A program made the translations under genes and the position numbers. From Lycium barbarum (Eukaryota; Streptophyta; Magnoliopsida; Solanales; Solanaceae), in NCBI RefSeq assembly GCF_019175385.1, contig NC_083345.1, forward strand, positions 8,719,205 through 8,783,204: a stretch of 64,000 nt of DNA. Reading direction: 5' to 3'. Shown piece by piece: positions 1-12,616 of this stretch. The notes beneath the pieces are model-generated. The model had not been told where the DNA came from, did no database searches, and saw only the letters and a list, made by a program, of their open reading frames with translations. Each line of letters starts with the position of its first letter. Within the stretch, counting starts at the first letter, position 1.

Positions 1-2514
1 ACATCCCGTAAATTCGAGTTAGGTGTGAATGTATGAAAACCAGTATTAAGTTGATATTTTAGCCATATGAATCCATTCGAGATGAATTCGGGTGATAAAT
101 AGTCGTTTTGAAGTCAACCCAAATAGTGAAGTTCGTAAGAATTCTCAAACTCGTCTAAATTTCAGTAGGTCTGACTTCTAAGACAGTTTGGTGAAAATAG
201 GTTGGGAATTTGGGAAAATGTCCTTCATAAAAGTTGTAGGTCTTCGAAATAGCTTTCCAACGGTAGGTTTCCCAGCTATAACAGAGCTTTGTTCTAGGAG
301 TTATGCCCATTTTACTGAGCATCATTTGTGCAGTGCGAAAATTAGGCGTGCGCGGCGCCCCAGGCCAAATTTCCAGCAAACTCAAAATTTTGACGCTGTC
401 GAAATGGATATACTATGTACGCCGCCCCAGGCGACTCACCAGGTCATTTTAAGCCTGAAGCGACTTTTCCCGAATTTTATAAAAGCCTAACTTCGTTATA
501 TTCATTCCCACTTCATTTTGGATGACTTTTTGAGAGGAAACAACCCTAGGTTTCCCCAAAACATATGAGGTAAGTTCTTGATCAATTCTCATCATTACTT
601 CATCAATCTAATATCAAATTAACACTAGTTCATCTTTCACAAACCCTAGATTCTTGAAACCCAAGAAAGAGAAGAAGAAAAGGACGTTCGGGAGAAGTTA
701 ATATTCCTTCAATAAGGTATGATCCTTGAATTTTGTGATATTATTGAAAGGGTTTAGACTAGTGTAGGTTGTTCTCTGAGGTTAGAATCCATGATTGATT
801 CATGAAGTGTTCAAGAACACGTTCTAGTGTTGAAAACCCTAGCTTTCGTTGGCAAGAAGGGTTTATGGGTGGAAATAGGTTAGAGTTCTAACCTCTCCTA
901 TCTAAAAATATTGTAGAATAATTCTTGGATTGTGGGAAGTGCGCTTGAGCGGGAATTAAGGTATGTCTCTTTTAAAAACCATTTTCGACTATAAAGGTGA
1001 TTTGTATGTCTCTTTTGAACATACTCTTTCGGTCGGTTTTTATAAACTCTTTGGTTGTGATTTGTATGTCTCTTTTAAGGCTCTTCATTGAATAAAAAGG
1101 TTAACTTTTCACAAATTAAAAATCTATTTCTTGCTTTAATCATGGTTAATGTGTGTGAGGGGACAAGCCTACATTAAACCTAGTTTGTATCATGCTCTAC
1201 GTACATATATAAGTTATAAATGTTTTTCCTCTAGAAGAGATGATCAATACTGATGGCTAAGGGTTAGTAATAATGTTTTCATATTGAACTATGGCATTGA
1301 AATCTTGGTTAAAGAAGTGTAAACGTTTTCAAAACGTTCTTTGAAATGGTTTATCTTTACGATATGAAATAATGGACTTTAATGCTAATTGATGGTGTGA
1401 CTACTTTGAGACAAATTGTGAATTGACTTCTATGCTATAAACTTTATTGTTGTGTTTGGCCTAGCTACTCGGGAAGAAGGGTAGCCACTATGGATCCTAG
1501 TGTGTCATTGCCTAGCCATTCGGGAAGAAGAGTGGCCACCGCTGGATTCGCTACCCGAGGTGTGATTTATGCCTAGCTATTTGGGAGGAAGGATAGCCAC
1601 AGCGTACTACATAGTCCGGTGTGATTTATGCCTAGCTATTCGGGAGGAAGGATAGCCGCCGAGAATTATATGTTTCGGTGTGGTGCGCTATGTGCGATAT
1701 GCTTGATTCTTGGGCCTGTATTGGCATGTGTGACATTCTTATTCTCTTATGGAATTGTTGATGACTATCTTAATTGATTTAAAAGGCATATTTGAACTTG
1801 TAACTTGACAAGAGGCTTTATAAATGGGTTTTGATACTTATTATTGAGATACATAAACTGAATAACTGTTCTTACATCGCTCTCACATGACTGGCAAGAC
1901 TGGTTTCTTTATGTATTATGTACTCTATTTTCTTATTACTTATTGTCCCCGAGGCACTCACTGAGTACGAAAATACTCAGGCATACCATTGTTGTTTTAG
2001 ATGGTATGTTAGGTAACGGAGAAGAGCAGGTTCGTGATACTCTCGATGCTTAGGAGAACTTGCTGTTGCTGTTGATTTGGTGAGCCCACATCCTTGTTCG
2101 TGTGACACTTCCTGTTTCATTTATTATTCTACATTTTCGGGTTGCGTCTCGAAGTTAGATGATTATTTTGTCTCTTAGAAGCTCCATAGATAGTTGTCAG
2201 AATTGTGGGTAGATTGTCAAAGTCTCGTACGACTTAATGGGTGTTTGCCACGTTTATGACTATTTACTTATATTATCCGCTGATCTTATTTCATAATTGT
2301 GATCCTGGTATATGCAGTTACTTATAACTTTGTTTAATTTAATAAGGAAAGATTATTAAAAAGGAACTTGATGTTACATTTATTTTATAAATTGTTAGAG
2401 GCGAATGTTAAACCTGGTGGGTTCAAGTGTTATTATTGTGTCGTTTAGGTTCTTCCGACGTTGTTCATGACGTCGGATGCCGGTCACGTCTAGGGTGAGT
2501 TTTGGGGCGTGACA
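1..2514 (+). mobile_element. LTR-like retrotransposon end (solo or 3' LTR, left edge cut off)
   Basis: The window opens inside a repeat beginning ACATCCCGTA and ending TTTTGGGGCGTGACA at 2514. The start and end resemble the complete solo LTR at 3627-7271, which begins TGTTATATCCCGTA and ends GGGTCGTGACA. No primer-binding site follows 2514, so this is a solo LTR or a 3' LTR. There is no credible coding sequence. The left boundary and target duplication lie outside the window. Orientation is inferred from the ending. Confidence 0.6.
1457..1665 (+). repeat. four diverged tandem copies of a ~60-bp unit inside the LTR-like repeat
   Basis: The motif GCCTAGCTATTCGGGAGGAA followed by GGATAGCCAC recurs at about 1460, 1513, 1571 and 1629 with changes. 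Each unit contains a TAGCTA/TAGCCA arm that could pair weakly. It is a minisatellite within a retroelement LTR; no function is claimed. Confidence 0.75.
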
Positions 2515-2624
2515 AATTCAAATTTATTCAAATTTTAATCTTTTTCCCAAGACCATTATTACACTTTTCTTCTCAATATCAGTCAGTAAAGAAAAACATG
2601 CACCCTAGTATATATTCATATATA

Positions 2625-2719
<95 letters not shown>

Positions 2720-3626
2720 CCTTTATTTATTTATTTATTTATTTATATATTTCTTGGTGTTTTATCGGTCATCATATAGGTAATGACCCTTTAGTAAGAA
2801 AAAACGTGCAACCTAGAATACAACTATATAAAGGTGATAGAGATGTAATAATATGAAATGGAGGAAGTGATGTCGTCATTTGTTTTGCATTTTATAAAAT
2901 TTTACTTTATAAATATATATTTGACTTTACTACTTTATATGTATCTTTTTATATTAAAGAAAATAACTAAACTTTATTGATTTGCTAAAATAAATAAGTA
3001 AATGAAAATTGAAGTGATATCAGAGCTCTAAACGAGACTTTATATAGTTTTACTTGTTCGTAATAAATTTTACACATTTTTTAAGAAATAATATATCAAT
3101 TATATATATACTTTATAGCATTAGGATATAAAAAACATATAAACTAATTATTAATAAATATTGAGAAGATAGCTTTAGATATGTGATATTTTTAATAGGT
3201 GTCACTTTTTCTACATTAGAACAATATCATCACTTTTGAACGTCATTTTTTAGCTTACTGATTGACTAAAATAAGCTAATGGCGATGATCATCGAATTAC
3301 TTAGCACTTATTAAAGTTATACTTCTCGTAAAAATATATTTATTAGGAATTTGTTCTATTTTACTATTAATTATGCTTTGAAAACCTAAATTTAACGTGT
3401 AGTTTTTTCTTGTCAAAAATTAATGTGTTACTCCCTCTGTCTATTTTTATTTGTTATGTATTAACTTGACACGTTTATCAAGAATCCAAAAATAGAATGC
3501 AAAATAAGTGATACCTACTAAATTTAATTATTAAAACTTTACTTTATATTTATAATATTATTTAAAAGTGATATTAGAGCTTACTTTATGTCAAACTTAG
3601 CTCTGATACCACTTTAATTTTATTTT
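2515..3626. other. AT-rich intergenic DNA, no gene seen
   Basis: Apart from the microsatellite I find no coding frame or RNA gene. Near 3433 there is a CTCCCTCTGTCTATTTTTAT stretch resembling one end of a Stowaway-type MITE, but no matching second end. The last ~16 bases before 3627 match the empty site at 17630, so they are the left edge of duplicated copy A. Confidence 0.6.
2629..2717. repeat. compound microsatellite (GT)n(TA)n
   Basis: About 16 GT units run directly into about 28 TA units. The CVCVCV/IYIYIY reading frames here are artefacts of the repeat. Confidence 0.97.
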
Positions 3627-4689
3627 TGTTATATCCCGTATTTTTGTACATTGGATTATTCGTGAGCTAATGGACATAAAATTCAAGGACAAGATTATTT
3701 TGGGATATGAGACAAGGACTTTTAATCCCCGATTTTTATAAGTGCACGATTTGTTAATTAATCGCAGTTAGTGTGAAAATATTGGTGAAGATTAGGGATT
3801 AATTAACCGCGACTAGATTTTTAAGTGGGGGTTTTAATTGATTAAGTAGTACACAAAATGGACTCCACTACAACATGGCCAAATCTGATTGGTCCATGCC
3901 ATAGTGGGGCACAAGACAACTTTGGGGACATCATTTAATGTCTAATGCAAGATGACTCACACTTCCAATATTCATTCCCCAAATCTGAAAATTGGAGAGA
4001 GATGAGACAACATATTGTGTCATAGTGGATGACTCATACTTCCACACTTCACAAAAAAAAAAAAAAATCTAATTTGTGCACTAATGAATTATACTGGATG
4101 GGGCTGTCCATAGTGGACACGTGAGGGAGCACAAGAGCTGCCCATAACAAAAACAAAAAAATAGCACATGGATGAACATCATCACATTTCATCTTCCAAC
4201 ATATGCCTTAGAGAGAGGAGCTCCCAAAAACCCTAAAGAGAGAGAGAGAGTTCGGCCATGGCTATGGCAGCCACCAAGGGAAGCTCACGGCCAGCTCCTC
4301 TTCCCCCCCCCCCCCCCCCCACACCCCCCACCCCTTCTACACAATTAAGTTGATGATTTTCAAGTCCAATTAGAGGAAGAAAACAAGGATTACAACAGTC
4401 ATGGAAACTCACGGCCATGGCAGAGTTTTTTTGGAACAACTTAAGATTCTAAGGTGTCCTAATTTAATTTGAGGTAAGATTTCGTTTTTTTTTTTTTTTG
4501 TTATAAGATTGGAGTTAATGATGTTGTGATGGATCTATTAAGTTGTATTATGTGAAGTTGGAAGTAAGAAAATTGTTTGATTAAAGTTGGCATTAAAAGT
4601 GGGCAGATTTGGAGTTGTTCTAATTGGGTTGAGTTTGATTAGTGTTGTCATTATTATGGTATGATATTTGTAGATAATTTGTTTATGTT

Positions 4690-5660
4690 GAAGGGCTGGA
4701 AATATGGTTATTGACATGTATAGGGGCTGTTGTCAATGGTAAAATTATACTTGATTCCATGTGTTTGTGATTTTGTGGAATAAAGGTCGAAAATTGTATT
4801 TCGATGTTGTAGTGTTGATGGACTGTTTTGGGTTTGCTATTGAAACGAAATTGAATTAATTTCTTGTACATGGATAGTTGTTGTTATTAATGTTATGGAT
4901 TATGTGTAAAAGGTGAAAGGAAAGTTTAAATCATGTTAGAATTTGTTGCGAAATTAGAGCAGTTTCCTTGCATATAATAGTTGATGTTGTTGTTGTTGTG
5001 GGCTGTTTTGATAAGGTTTTTGGTGGAAAATCTCATGTGATTATATGGCTATTTGAGGTTGTCATTGTTATGGTTAAATTGTAGTTAGGGGCTGTTCTTG
5101 AAGAATTGGAGAACTAAGGATAGTTAAGATTTGTATTGTGACGTTATACTGGATGGGGCTGTTTTAGAACTTGTTGTAATGTTACGATAGTTTTCTTGCA
5201 TATAGAGGTTGATGTTGTTGTTGTGTTGTTGCTGATGTGAATCATCAAACTTGGAGGAAAGAAGCGTATAAAATATCGTATGCGAAGTGTGTGCGATCTG
5301 CTTGGTATATTCTTAGATGTTCGTGAGATTATCGGTAATTGTTATGTGGTAACTAAGGGCTGTTTTGTAATGAATTTCGTGGCTGTTTTGTGGTAACATT
5401 TTGGGGGCTGTTTGTTGTAATTTTCGTGGCTGCTCTTGTTGAGTCGAAATGCAGGGATTATAGTTATGATTATGTACAATATATGTAGTATATTTGCTGG
5501 AGTATGGGCTGTTCATGATGGCTGGTCTAACATTGTTAAAGGGGCTGCATAAACATAAGGAATTAGTGTATTAATCACTTTGTTATGGTGGTTGTTGTAC
5601 TCCATGGATGTAAAGAGAAAGAATGATAGCAATGGTGTATGTAGTGCATATGGGGCTGAT
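4690..5660 (+). repeat. dispersed GGGGCTGTT(TT) motif, about a dozen copies
   Basis: GGGCTGTT or a near variant appears around 4727, 4813, 5000, 5092, 5156, 5355, 5381, 5405, 5505, 5541 and 5651 at irregular spacing, always on the plus strand. The sequence between copies does not repeat, so this is not an ordinary satellite. Function unknown. Confidence 0.6.
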
Positions 5661-6313
5661 TTTGTTATGTCCTTGAGTCGTGTCTTGTTATTGGTGTTTT
5701 TGACCTTGTGTGTGAGTTGTGGATGTGTGCAAGTAGTGGAAGTGCTGCCCACTTGTTTTATATAAAAATGAGTTATCGTTTGAGATAGAACGTATACTAG
5801 TAACCACAGATTTGACGGACATGCTACCATTGTTATAGGTTGAAGTGCCAATCGAGACGAGTTTAAATTATTGAATTGGTACAGACGACAAGCGGTATGT
5901 AAAGCTAACCCTTCTTTCTTTTTGACATGATCTTTATGAAACGAACAGACGATGTGTATATGATTCCAAAGAAATTCCTATTCTTAGAGCCACTAGGATG
6001 GCTAATGTTCTTGATTTCCAGAAGCTATTTCATTATGTCTTGATACGTGTATATGATTCCAGAAGTTCTATTTTAATATAATCCATACTGATATTCGGAA
6101 GGTACTTGATATGACTATTGTCTTGATTTTCAAATGATAGTTCGTTTTGATTATCCTATTGAGTTTCAAATATGATTTAGTTTGCATATGGTTGCTCACT
6201 ACTCTACTCGTGCATGCCTCAATATGTCTTTCACTGAGTCCTGGGCCAGGATATGTTATCATGCACAGTTTCACTGCATTGTTCACCGAGTCCCTCACTA
6301 GAGGGCCGGAATA

Positions 6314-6316
<3 letters not shown>

Positions 6317-6351
<35 letters not shown>

Positions 6352-6500
6352 CGGAGTTATGCTGTGTTATGACGTTATGCTGTGTTTATGGAGTTATGGT
6401 GTTATGCTGTGTTTATGGAGTTATGGCGTTATGATGTGTTTATGGAGTTATGCTGTGTTATGGCGTTATGATGTGTTTATGGAGTTATGTTGTGTTATGG
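6317..6500 (+). repeat. (TA)n tract followed by a GTTATGGCGTTATG-type minisatellite
   Basis: An (AT)n run at about 6317-6350 is followed by interleaved units such as GTTATGCTGTGTTTATGGA and GTTATGGCGTTATGATG, repeated six or seven times to about 6500. It lies within the solo LTR and produces spurious open frames. Confidence 0.85.
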
Positions 6501-7271
6501 CGCCAAAGACGGGGTGGCGACCATGTTCACCGAGTCCCATAATGGGCCGGGTATGATATATGATATTGACATGCATGATTTATGTTTCAAAAGGGCAAGT
6601 GTTTTGGTATTCTGGACATTGTACTTGTTTCTGTACTCCCTATTTCAGTTATGATCCTTTTTACTGTATTTCATGCTTTATATACTCAGTACATATTCCG
6701 TACTGACCCCCTTTCTTCGGGGGGCTACGTTTCATGCCCGCAGGTACAGATAGTCGGTTTGGTGACCCTTCAGCATAGGACTTCTACTCAGCTGTCTCGG
6801 AGAGCTCCGTTGTTCCGGAGCCTAGACTTTTGGTTCGAATCTTATGATGTATATGAATGTGTTTATCCAGGGGTACGGCGGGGCCCTGTCCCGTCATATT
6901 TCGCTATTGATACTCTTAGAGGTCTGTAGACATATGTGTGGGTTGTGTATCAGTTCCGTTCAGCTGTGTCTATACGATGTGCTATGATATGATGTCTGTC
7001 TGTAGTGGCAGCCTTGTCGGCTTGCATATGACATGATATTGATGTGTAGTGGCAGCCTTGTCGGCTTGCGTATCATTTTATGATTTGATCAGTTGTGACT
7101 CCTCAGGAGACAGTTTATCTGAATATACATATATGATGACGTTATGAACCGTTGGAGTTCTTTTGCAAGTTTCCATATTGTTCATAGATTCAGTTTGATT
7201 ATATGTAACAGGTTCGTATACGGGTGTCCAGTTCGGGCACTAATCATGGCCCACGGGGTTGGGTCGTGACA

Positions 7272-7640
7272 ATTTTACTTATGTATTTTAGAAAATTTAA
7301 AAAGTTCTATTATTTTTCTTTAATATAAAAAGACATACATAAACTTATAAAATTCAAATATAGATGTGTATATATATAAAATAAAATTTTATAAAATGAG
7401 TTTTCTGACTTAGAAAGTCATTTAAAAGAAAGAAATTATCGCTTGGACTCAAATACTCGAGTAAAAGAAAATCGGAGGGTGTCAGATTTTAAATCATTAC
7501 TCTTATAACATTTTATATATGAATTTCACATAATTACATCTCTATCACGTTTTATATAAGAGGGTGTCGGATTGTGTATTGAATATCACGTTATATGTAT
7601 TCGCTACGTAGTAAGCGAAAGAGGTGAAACTCAAATACAA
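7272..7640. repeat. segmental duplication copy A, left block
   Basis: This block matches 17635-18828, for example at GAGTTTTCTGACTTAGAAAG (about 7397 and 18539) and the TCGCTTGGACTCAAATACT segment that follows. In copy B the match is interrupted by a Mutator-like MITE at about 17720-18536. Similarity ends near 7640; in copy B the LARD element begins at the matching place. Confidence 0.85.
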
Positions 7641-9096
7641 GAATGACACGCAAAGAAAATTGTAACTATTCATTAAAACGTCACAACATTTTATTTTTAA
7701 CATTAAAAAATCAGTAACTTCCGTTGGTTACCAATGGGGAGGGGGGGGGGGGGGGGGACACTAAAACGTAACCAACACACTCCAAACGTCACCAATACGT
7801 ATTAAGTGTTCCAAACGTTTCTAGATCCAAACCCTACCCCTATATAATCCCACTATTTGTTATGTCCTAACTCACACACACTCTAACTCCAAAGAAAGAA
7901 AATAGATTAGAGTTTTCAAAAGATTATTCTACTTTCTAAGGTAAAGAAATCTTCTTCCATTTCTTTATCCTTCTAAAACTAGGGTTACATTTTTTTGTGT
8001 ATCATCTACCTTTACTTTATTTTCTTTACTGTATTTTCTTGCTGTTTTTTTATTTTTACTTGTGAATTGATGGCGGATCCAGTTTAGGAGCAATATTGAT
8101 GGACGAAATCGAAGAACTCTGGGAAACAGTAGATTGACTTGATGCAAGTCTAGTTGCCCCAAGGTCGCCTACGAGGGATAGAGTCGAGGAGGCCCAAGCT
8201 TCACAAGGAATGGGTACTCGTGAACATGCTTTGGCACTATTCCGGAGTTCCCAAGTGTGGAAGAATGCATAGGAAGATGGATTGGAGAAAGGGAATAAAG
8301 ACGGTTACGCTTGCAAGGAGGCTATTACTTAAAGGCTAGCCTTTTCGGATTTTAAGTTCAAGGAAGACAATCAAACAAGGCCCTTACTTCATTAAGGGTA
8401 GATTTGTAATAAGCATAGTTGTCTTCCTCTTTTATCTAGTATAAATAGGAGTATGTTTATTTCCCTAGGTAGTTTTTGATGATTATTGATATTGAATACT
8501 CTTGTGAGAGTTATGAGTGCTTGGAAAAGCCATTGTTGAACCTTGATTGGAAAAGGGGGTTACTTGGGAATTCAATTCCCTTGAGGTCCACTTCATAGGT
8601 TTAGGTGCTTTTATTGGATATTAAATTGAGGTCCTTTAGTTTAATATACTTTAGGGTTCCTTTTGATTCCAATCTTTGTGTCTACCTCTTTATCTTTTAC
8701 TTTCTTGTTGTTTTCTTGTTTTTCTATATCCGTTCTTGTATCACGACTGATGTGGGAGCTATTTGCAACTAGGGGATAATGGAGGAAATTCGTAGATTGA
8801 GGGGGCTGCCTAATGGAGTACCAGACGGGGCTCCACAAAGATGGCCAGGCCATAATTAGGATTAGTAGTTCTTTTTGTTTGTTTTGGATGTTTGGAACAA
8901 ATTTTCAATTATAATTGTGTAGGTGTTTTTTGGATGTATTTTGTTTGTTATTACATCATCCAAATTGATAGAATATATGAGTCCACCAAACAGTAGAGAG
9001 AACCACGTTCTCGATCTGTTCCCTTGAGTAAAACAGAAAGTAAATAACATAAGATATTTATGTGAAAAACTCCTTACTCAGGGAATTAAAAATCAC
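7641..9096. other. degenerate retroelement-like DNA unique to copy A
   Basis: There is a 17-base G run at 7741-7757, a TATA-like CCTATATAATCCC near 7845 followed by a gag-like remnant, then a second TATA-like TAGTATAAATAGGA near 8440. No intact gene is present. The matching part of copy B is replaced by the LARD at 18829-27102. Probably an old Ty3-type element fragment. Confidence 0.4.
8099..8260 (+). pseudogene. possible Ty3/gypsy gag N-terminal remnant
   Basis: The frame starting at 8099 reads MDEIEELWETVD, then a TGA stop, then LDASLVAPRSPTRDRVEEAQ and a short run on to about 8260. An upstream ATG at 8070 is in a different frame and stops quickly. The leading coiled-coil-like stretch and the position behind a TATA-like leader suggest the start of a retrotransposon gag. 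No zinc knuckle, protease or RT is visible, so the call is weak. Confidence 0.3.
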
Positions 9097-9926
9097 GACC
9101 TACTACAGTAAGATTTTTCAACTTCATTATAATTGAGCAACTTCAGATTACAACCTATTGCAACATAGGAATTAAACTCTTAATCCATCCCCCTTTCAAT
9201 AAGTCCATTGCAAGACCTTTACAATAACTCTATTGCAAAGAACACACCTTGACTAGCTATAGCCAAGTGAACAGCTCAGAATGGTTGAAGATTTGTCCTA
9301 CTATTACACTTCTTGAAAGTCGTGTTGGAATACAAGATAGGAACAAAAGAAAAGAATCAACAAACCTAAGGACTCAAAACATCTCCAGTGATTGAGAACT
9401 GGTCCTTTTGTTTGTTGCAGTTTGTTCTTGAAAGCATCTTGAGGTGCGGCAGCTAGCACTTGAGATGAGAGTGAATTTTCTGATTTTTCAAGTGTTAGAT
9501 TTGCACTTGTATAATGTTGTTTATATAGGAGGAACATGTGTTAAGATGAAAGGGACATTGCAATCTCCACTGGCAAACTGCAGTTGTGCTGCTGCACTAT
9601 CCAGTCGGTACAATGTCAACAGCTTTACAGCTGTAGAGTTGACCCAACAACGGATAGAGGAACCCAATCGCATCTTGTCCCTATCTGGTTCCTTAAATCA
9701 GTTTGTCAAATCATGAGCAAGTGGGTTGATATGAAAGTGACATTTCATTACTGCAGTTGTGCTGCTGCTGCACTGCTGTCAGTCGGTACAGTGTCACCAG
9801 CTTTACAGCTGTAGAGTTGACTTGCATCGCGTAGAACGTGATTCCATCTGGTTCCTCTAAAAACATGTTTGGTTCCTCGATTTAGTTTGTCAAATCATCA
9901 AAACTCATAATAGCATAACTTATCAC
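8990..9926 (-). mobile_element. copia-like LTR remnant, copy A
   Basis: Read on the minus strand, the block starts TGTGATAAGTTATG, carries a promoter-like TATATAAACAA around 9520, and ends near 8990 in a segment similar to known solanaceous LTR leaders. A shorter copy lies at 27102-27905, where its distal end was lost at the junction with the LARD. No coding domain is attached. The class is inferred from TATA placement and general pattern only. Confidence 0.4.
9540..9900. repeat. internal tandem duplication (~180 bp, two copies)
   Basis: GCAGTTGTGCTGCTGC through AGCTTTACAGCTGTAGAG followed by GTTGAC occurs at about 9580-9645 and again at about 9750-9825. Each copy is followed by a TCTGGTTCCT segment and then AGTTTGTCAAATCAT. 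Copy B (27585-27885) has the same two-part structure, so the duplication predates the segmental duplication. Confidence 0.75.
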
Positions 9927-10674
9927 AAATTAATATATGTTGAATTATCTTGTGTGTAGACTACCATTTTGGATTGTTTCTTTTTCTTATTTCATCACTT
10001 CTACTTTTTTAGTTGCATTTTATGTTTCAAACCCTAAATGAAAAGTAATGGTTAATAACAATGATAATTATGTGAAAGTGACTTTTTGAGTCACTCATAT
10101 ACCAAATCAGTCACTATTGAGTGATTTCAAACAGAAAATTTGAAACCTTTTTAGGATGTTGATATTTGTTTGAGTTAAACAATTGTCTCACCAACTCTCA
10201 AAAAAGAAAGTGTAAAGAATTTTGGGTGACACAAATTGGCAGATGATGTTATTCCAGCAAAAGGGTCACGCCCTTAGTTAAGAAACGATACCGATTTCCA
10301 ATCTAGGCACGCACACAATTTTTTCTTTTGTTATTTGAGTTGATTTCCCTTAAGATTAGATGGTCATGCACTTACATCTATAGGATCAAGAAGTCTTCTT
10401 TTAAACACGTGCATACTTTATTTTACGTTTTACTTAAGTAAAAGTTAAATATCAAGATAAAATTATATAGTAAAACTTTCTAAGAATATTGTAAAGAGTA
10501 TACTAATATCTAAAAGTCCACTCTTTTGCTTTCTTGCAATAACCATTTTTACATAGTTGTACTATAATATCCTAAAGTATGACTTAATTATTTTAAATTC
10601 CTGCTGACTTGTGTATACATAAAGGGCACTATTGAAAGAAAGAAAAAAAAGTGTCTTGTTAATTATATTTTCTT

Positions 10675-11564
10675 CAGAAAAGGCTCATAAATATCCTTAA
10701 CCTATTGAAAAAGGCTCGTAAATATCCTCCTTCCACCTTTTGGTCTAAAAATACCCTTAAGGTTTGTTTTTGGCTCAAATATACCCCTCAAACTAACAAA
10801 GTTAAAGTTAACTCTTTTAAAAAGTCAAATGGCATTTTGTGATTGAACACATATATTATTTAATTTAAAAATTAAAAAATATGAACAAAACTGATTTTTT
10901 TTTTTTTGCATTTCGTGAATTAATCAACGAAATATAAAAACGAAATTGGAAAATATATTTTGTCCAATTTTTCAATTTCGTTTTTATATGAACGAAAATA
11001 ACTTTTTTTATCCTATTTCGTTTTTTAATACACGAAATGCAAAAAAAATAAAATTATAATTTCCTATTTCGTTTTTTTATTCACGAAATGCAAAAAAAAA
11101 AACATATTTCGTTGATTAATTCACGAAATGCAAAAAAATAAAAATTAGTTTCGTTCATATTTTTTAATTTTTAATTTTTAATTCGTTAAAAAATTTTAAT
11201 TTTTAATTTTTAAGTTTCCACACAATTTTAAAAAAAATATGTAAATTACGGAATTTTATTATTGGTAATTTTTTTTTTTAAATCTTGAATTTTAAATTAC
11301 TGGCAATTTGTTTTTTTAAATCTGGATTTTTTTAAAAAAAAATTACGGAATTTTATTATTGACCAATTACAAAATGTCATTTGGCTTTTTAAAAGAGTTA
11401 ATTTTAACTTGTTAGTTTGAGGGGTATATTTGAGCCAAAAACAAACCTTAAGGGTATATTTAGACCTAAAAGGTGGATGTAAAGGTATTTTTAGATCAAA
11501 AGGTGGAAGGAGGATATTTATGAGCCTTTTTCAATAGGTCAGGGATATTTATGAGCCTTTTCCG
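10675..11564. mobile_element. Mutator-like MITE (890 bp) with 9-bp TSD TATTTTCTT
   Basis: Terminal inverted repeats start CAGAAAAGGCTCATAAATAT on the left and CGGAAAAGGCTCATAAATAT on the reverse complement of the right end, and extend with gaps for roughly 190 bp. TATTTTCTT flanks the element at 10666-10674 and 11565-11573. The empty site, with a single TATTTTCTT, is at 28517-28525. The interior is a series of ATTTCGT...ACGAAAT hairpins and A/T runs. There is no transposase, so it is non-autonomous. A 9-bp TSD with long TIRs is the Mutator signature. Confidence 0.93.
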
Positions 11565-12616
11565 TATTTTCTTTTGGGGACTACAGATTTTCTCCTACAG
11601 ATCACTCTCAAGAGAGAGGACAAAAAGCCTTTAAAGTAAACAAGTAAGATAAGACTGAGCTGTTGACACGTAAGAAGTTGAAAGTCAAATGGTAACATAA
11701 TTCTCTTTTGGATGTTAGTCATTTGGGCCCCTCAATTTAGGATATTTTCATCAAAGCCATAGAAGGTCTTATATACACGCAAACTAGCCGACAGTTCTGT
11801 TTAGAGAAAAAAAAAATCCGTATTCATCCTTTCACAATTATTTTTCAGACATGTTGTACGTAATATTACCAGAATTTGGAAGCCTGAATATTAGCAAGCT
11901 CACCCCATCATTTATTTAATATTATGAGACGTTATCATAAATTAATTGATTAACTTTACATTGATCGTTCATATAATATAACCTCCAAACATTTTCTGAA
12001 CTTAGACCTCACAAGAGAGCAAGCTCAAACATGCGAAGTTATTAGTATTGTTCAACTTTTGCATTATTGGTCTAAAAAGTCATAAAGTTGAATCAATCTT
12101 GGGCATGCAAAACGAGCTATTTCTATTTCTATGTGAACATTACACATTACATAGACATTGGTACATTACAAATGTATCAATCGGTGGATCATCTTCTCCT
12201 GTGCTTTGTAAAACATAATTGATCCGAAGTCTGGATAAAAGGACTATATTGTATTGTATTGGACCAACGTAAAAATAGTCAATTTATGGTGAATATTCCT
12301 AGTACAATATTTGCAGTGCGACCAAAAACACACTGCAGTTTCAACTAACAAGCTAATTATGTTAGTTATAAGATGAAAAGCAACAAACAGTGATCGATCA
12401 GATGCTAATAGAGTAACACATAACATTCATTGCTTAGACATACTATAGATACTCGAATTATCCACATACATAATCATATCCACTTCTGGGCAGGGAAGCA
12501 TCATGAGAATGAGCTAACCCATAACCAGAAAACATGATATCATTATCCATAGAGCCTTTTAACATGCAATTAGACAGAAATATTATGAATGGCTGTTTCA
12601 TGGTAGGAAGTTTCAA

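Larger units (their letters stand above)
3627..7271 (+). mobile_element. 3.6-kb solo LTR with 5-bp target duplication ATTTT
   Basis: The element starts TGTTATATCCCGTATTTTTG and ends GGTTGGGTCGTGACA. It is flanked by ATTTT at 3622-3626 and 7272-7276. The pre-insertion site survives as a paralogue at about 17630-17660, where the left and right flanks are joined with a single ATTTT. No PBS, PPT or coding domain is present, so this is one LTR left after recombination. Its size and its CCCGTA/GTGACA ends suit the large-LTR non-autonomous families of Solanaceae. The family name is not certain. Confidence 0.88.

Noticed and set aside
2502..2856. Open frames with CVCVCV/IYIYIY protein
   Set aside because: Produced entirely by the (GT)n(TA)n microsatellite.
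3600..3612. GCTCTGATACCA, which looks like a tRNA-Met PBS on the minus strand, just before the solo LTR
   Set aside because: The LTR here is plus-oriented and the site lies outside its TSD, so it cannot be its PBS. It could be a relic of another element or chance.
6582..6929. 115-aa plus-strand open frame in the solo LTR
   Set aside because: Lies in LTR sequence beside a minisatellite, with no family resemblance and no flanking gene structure.
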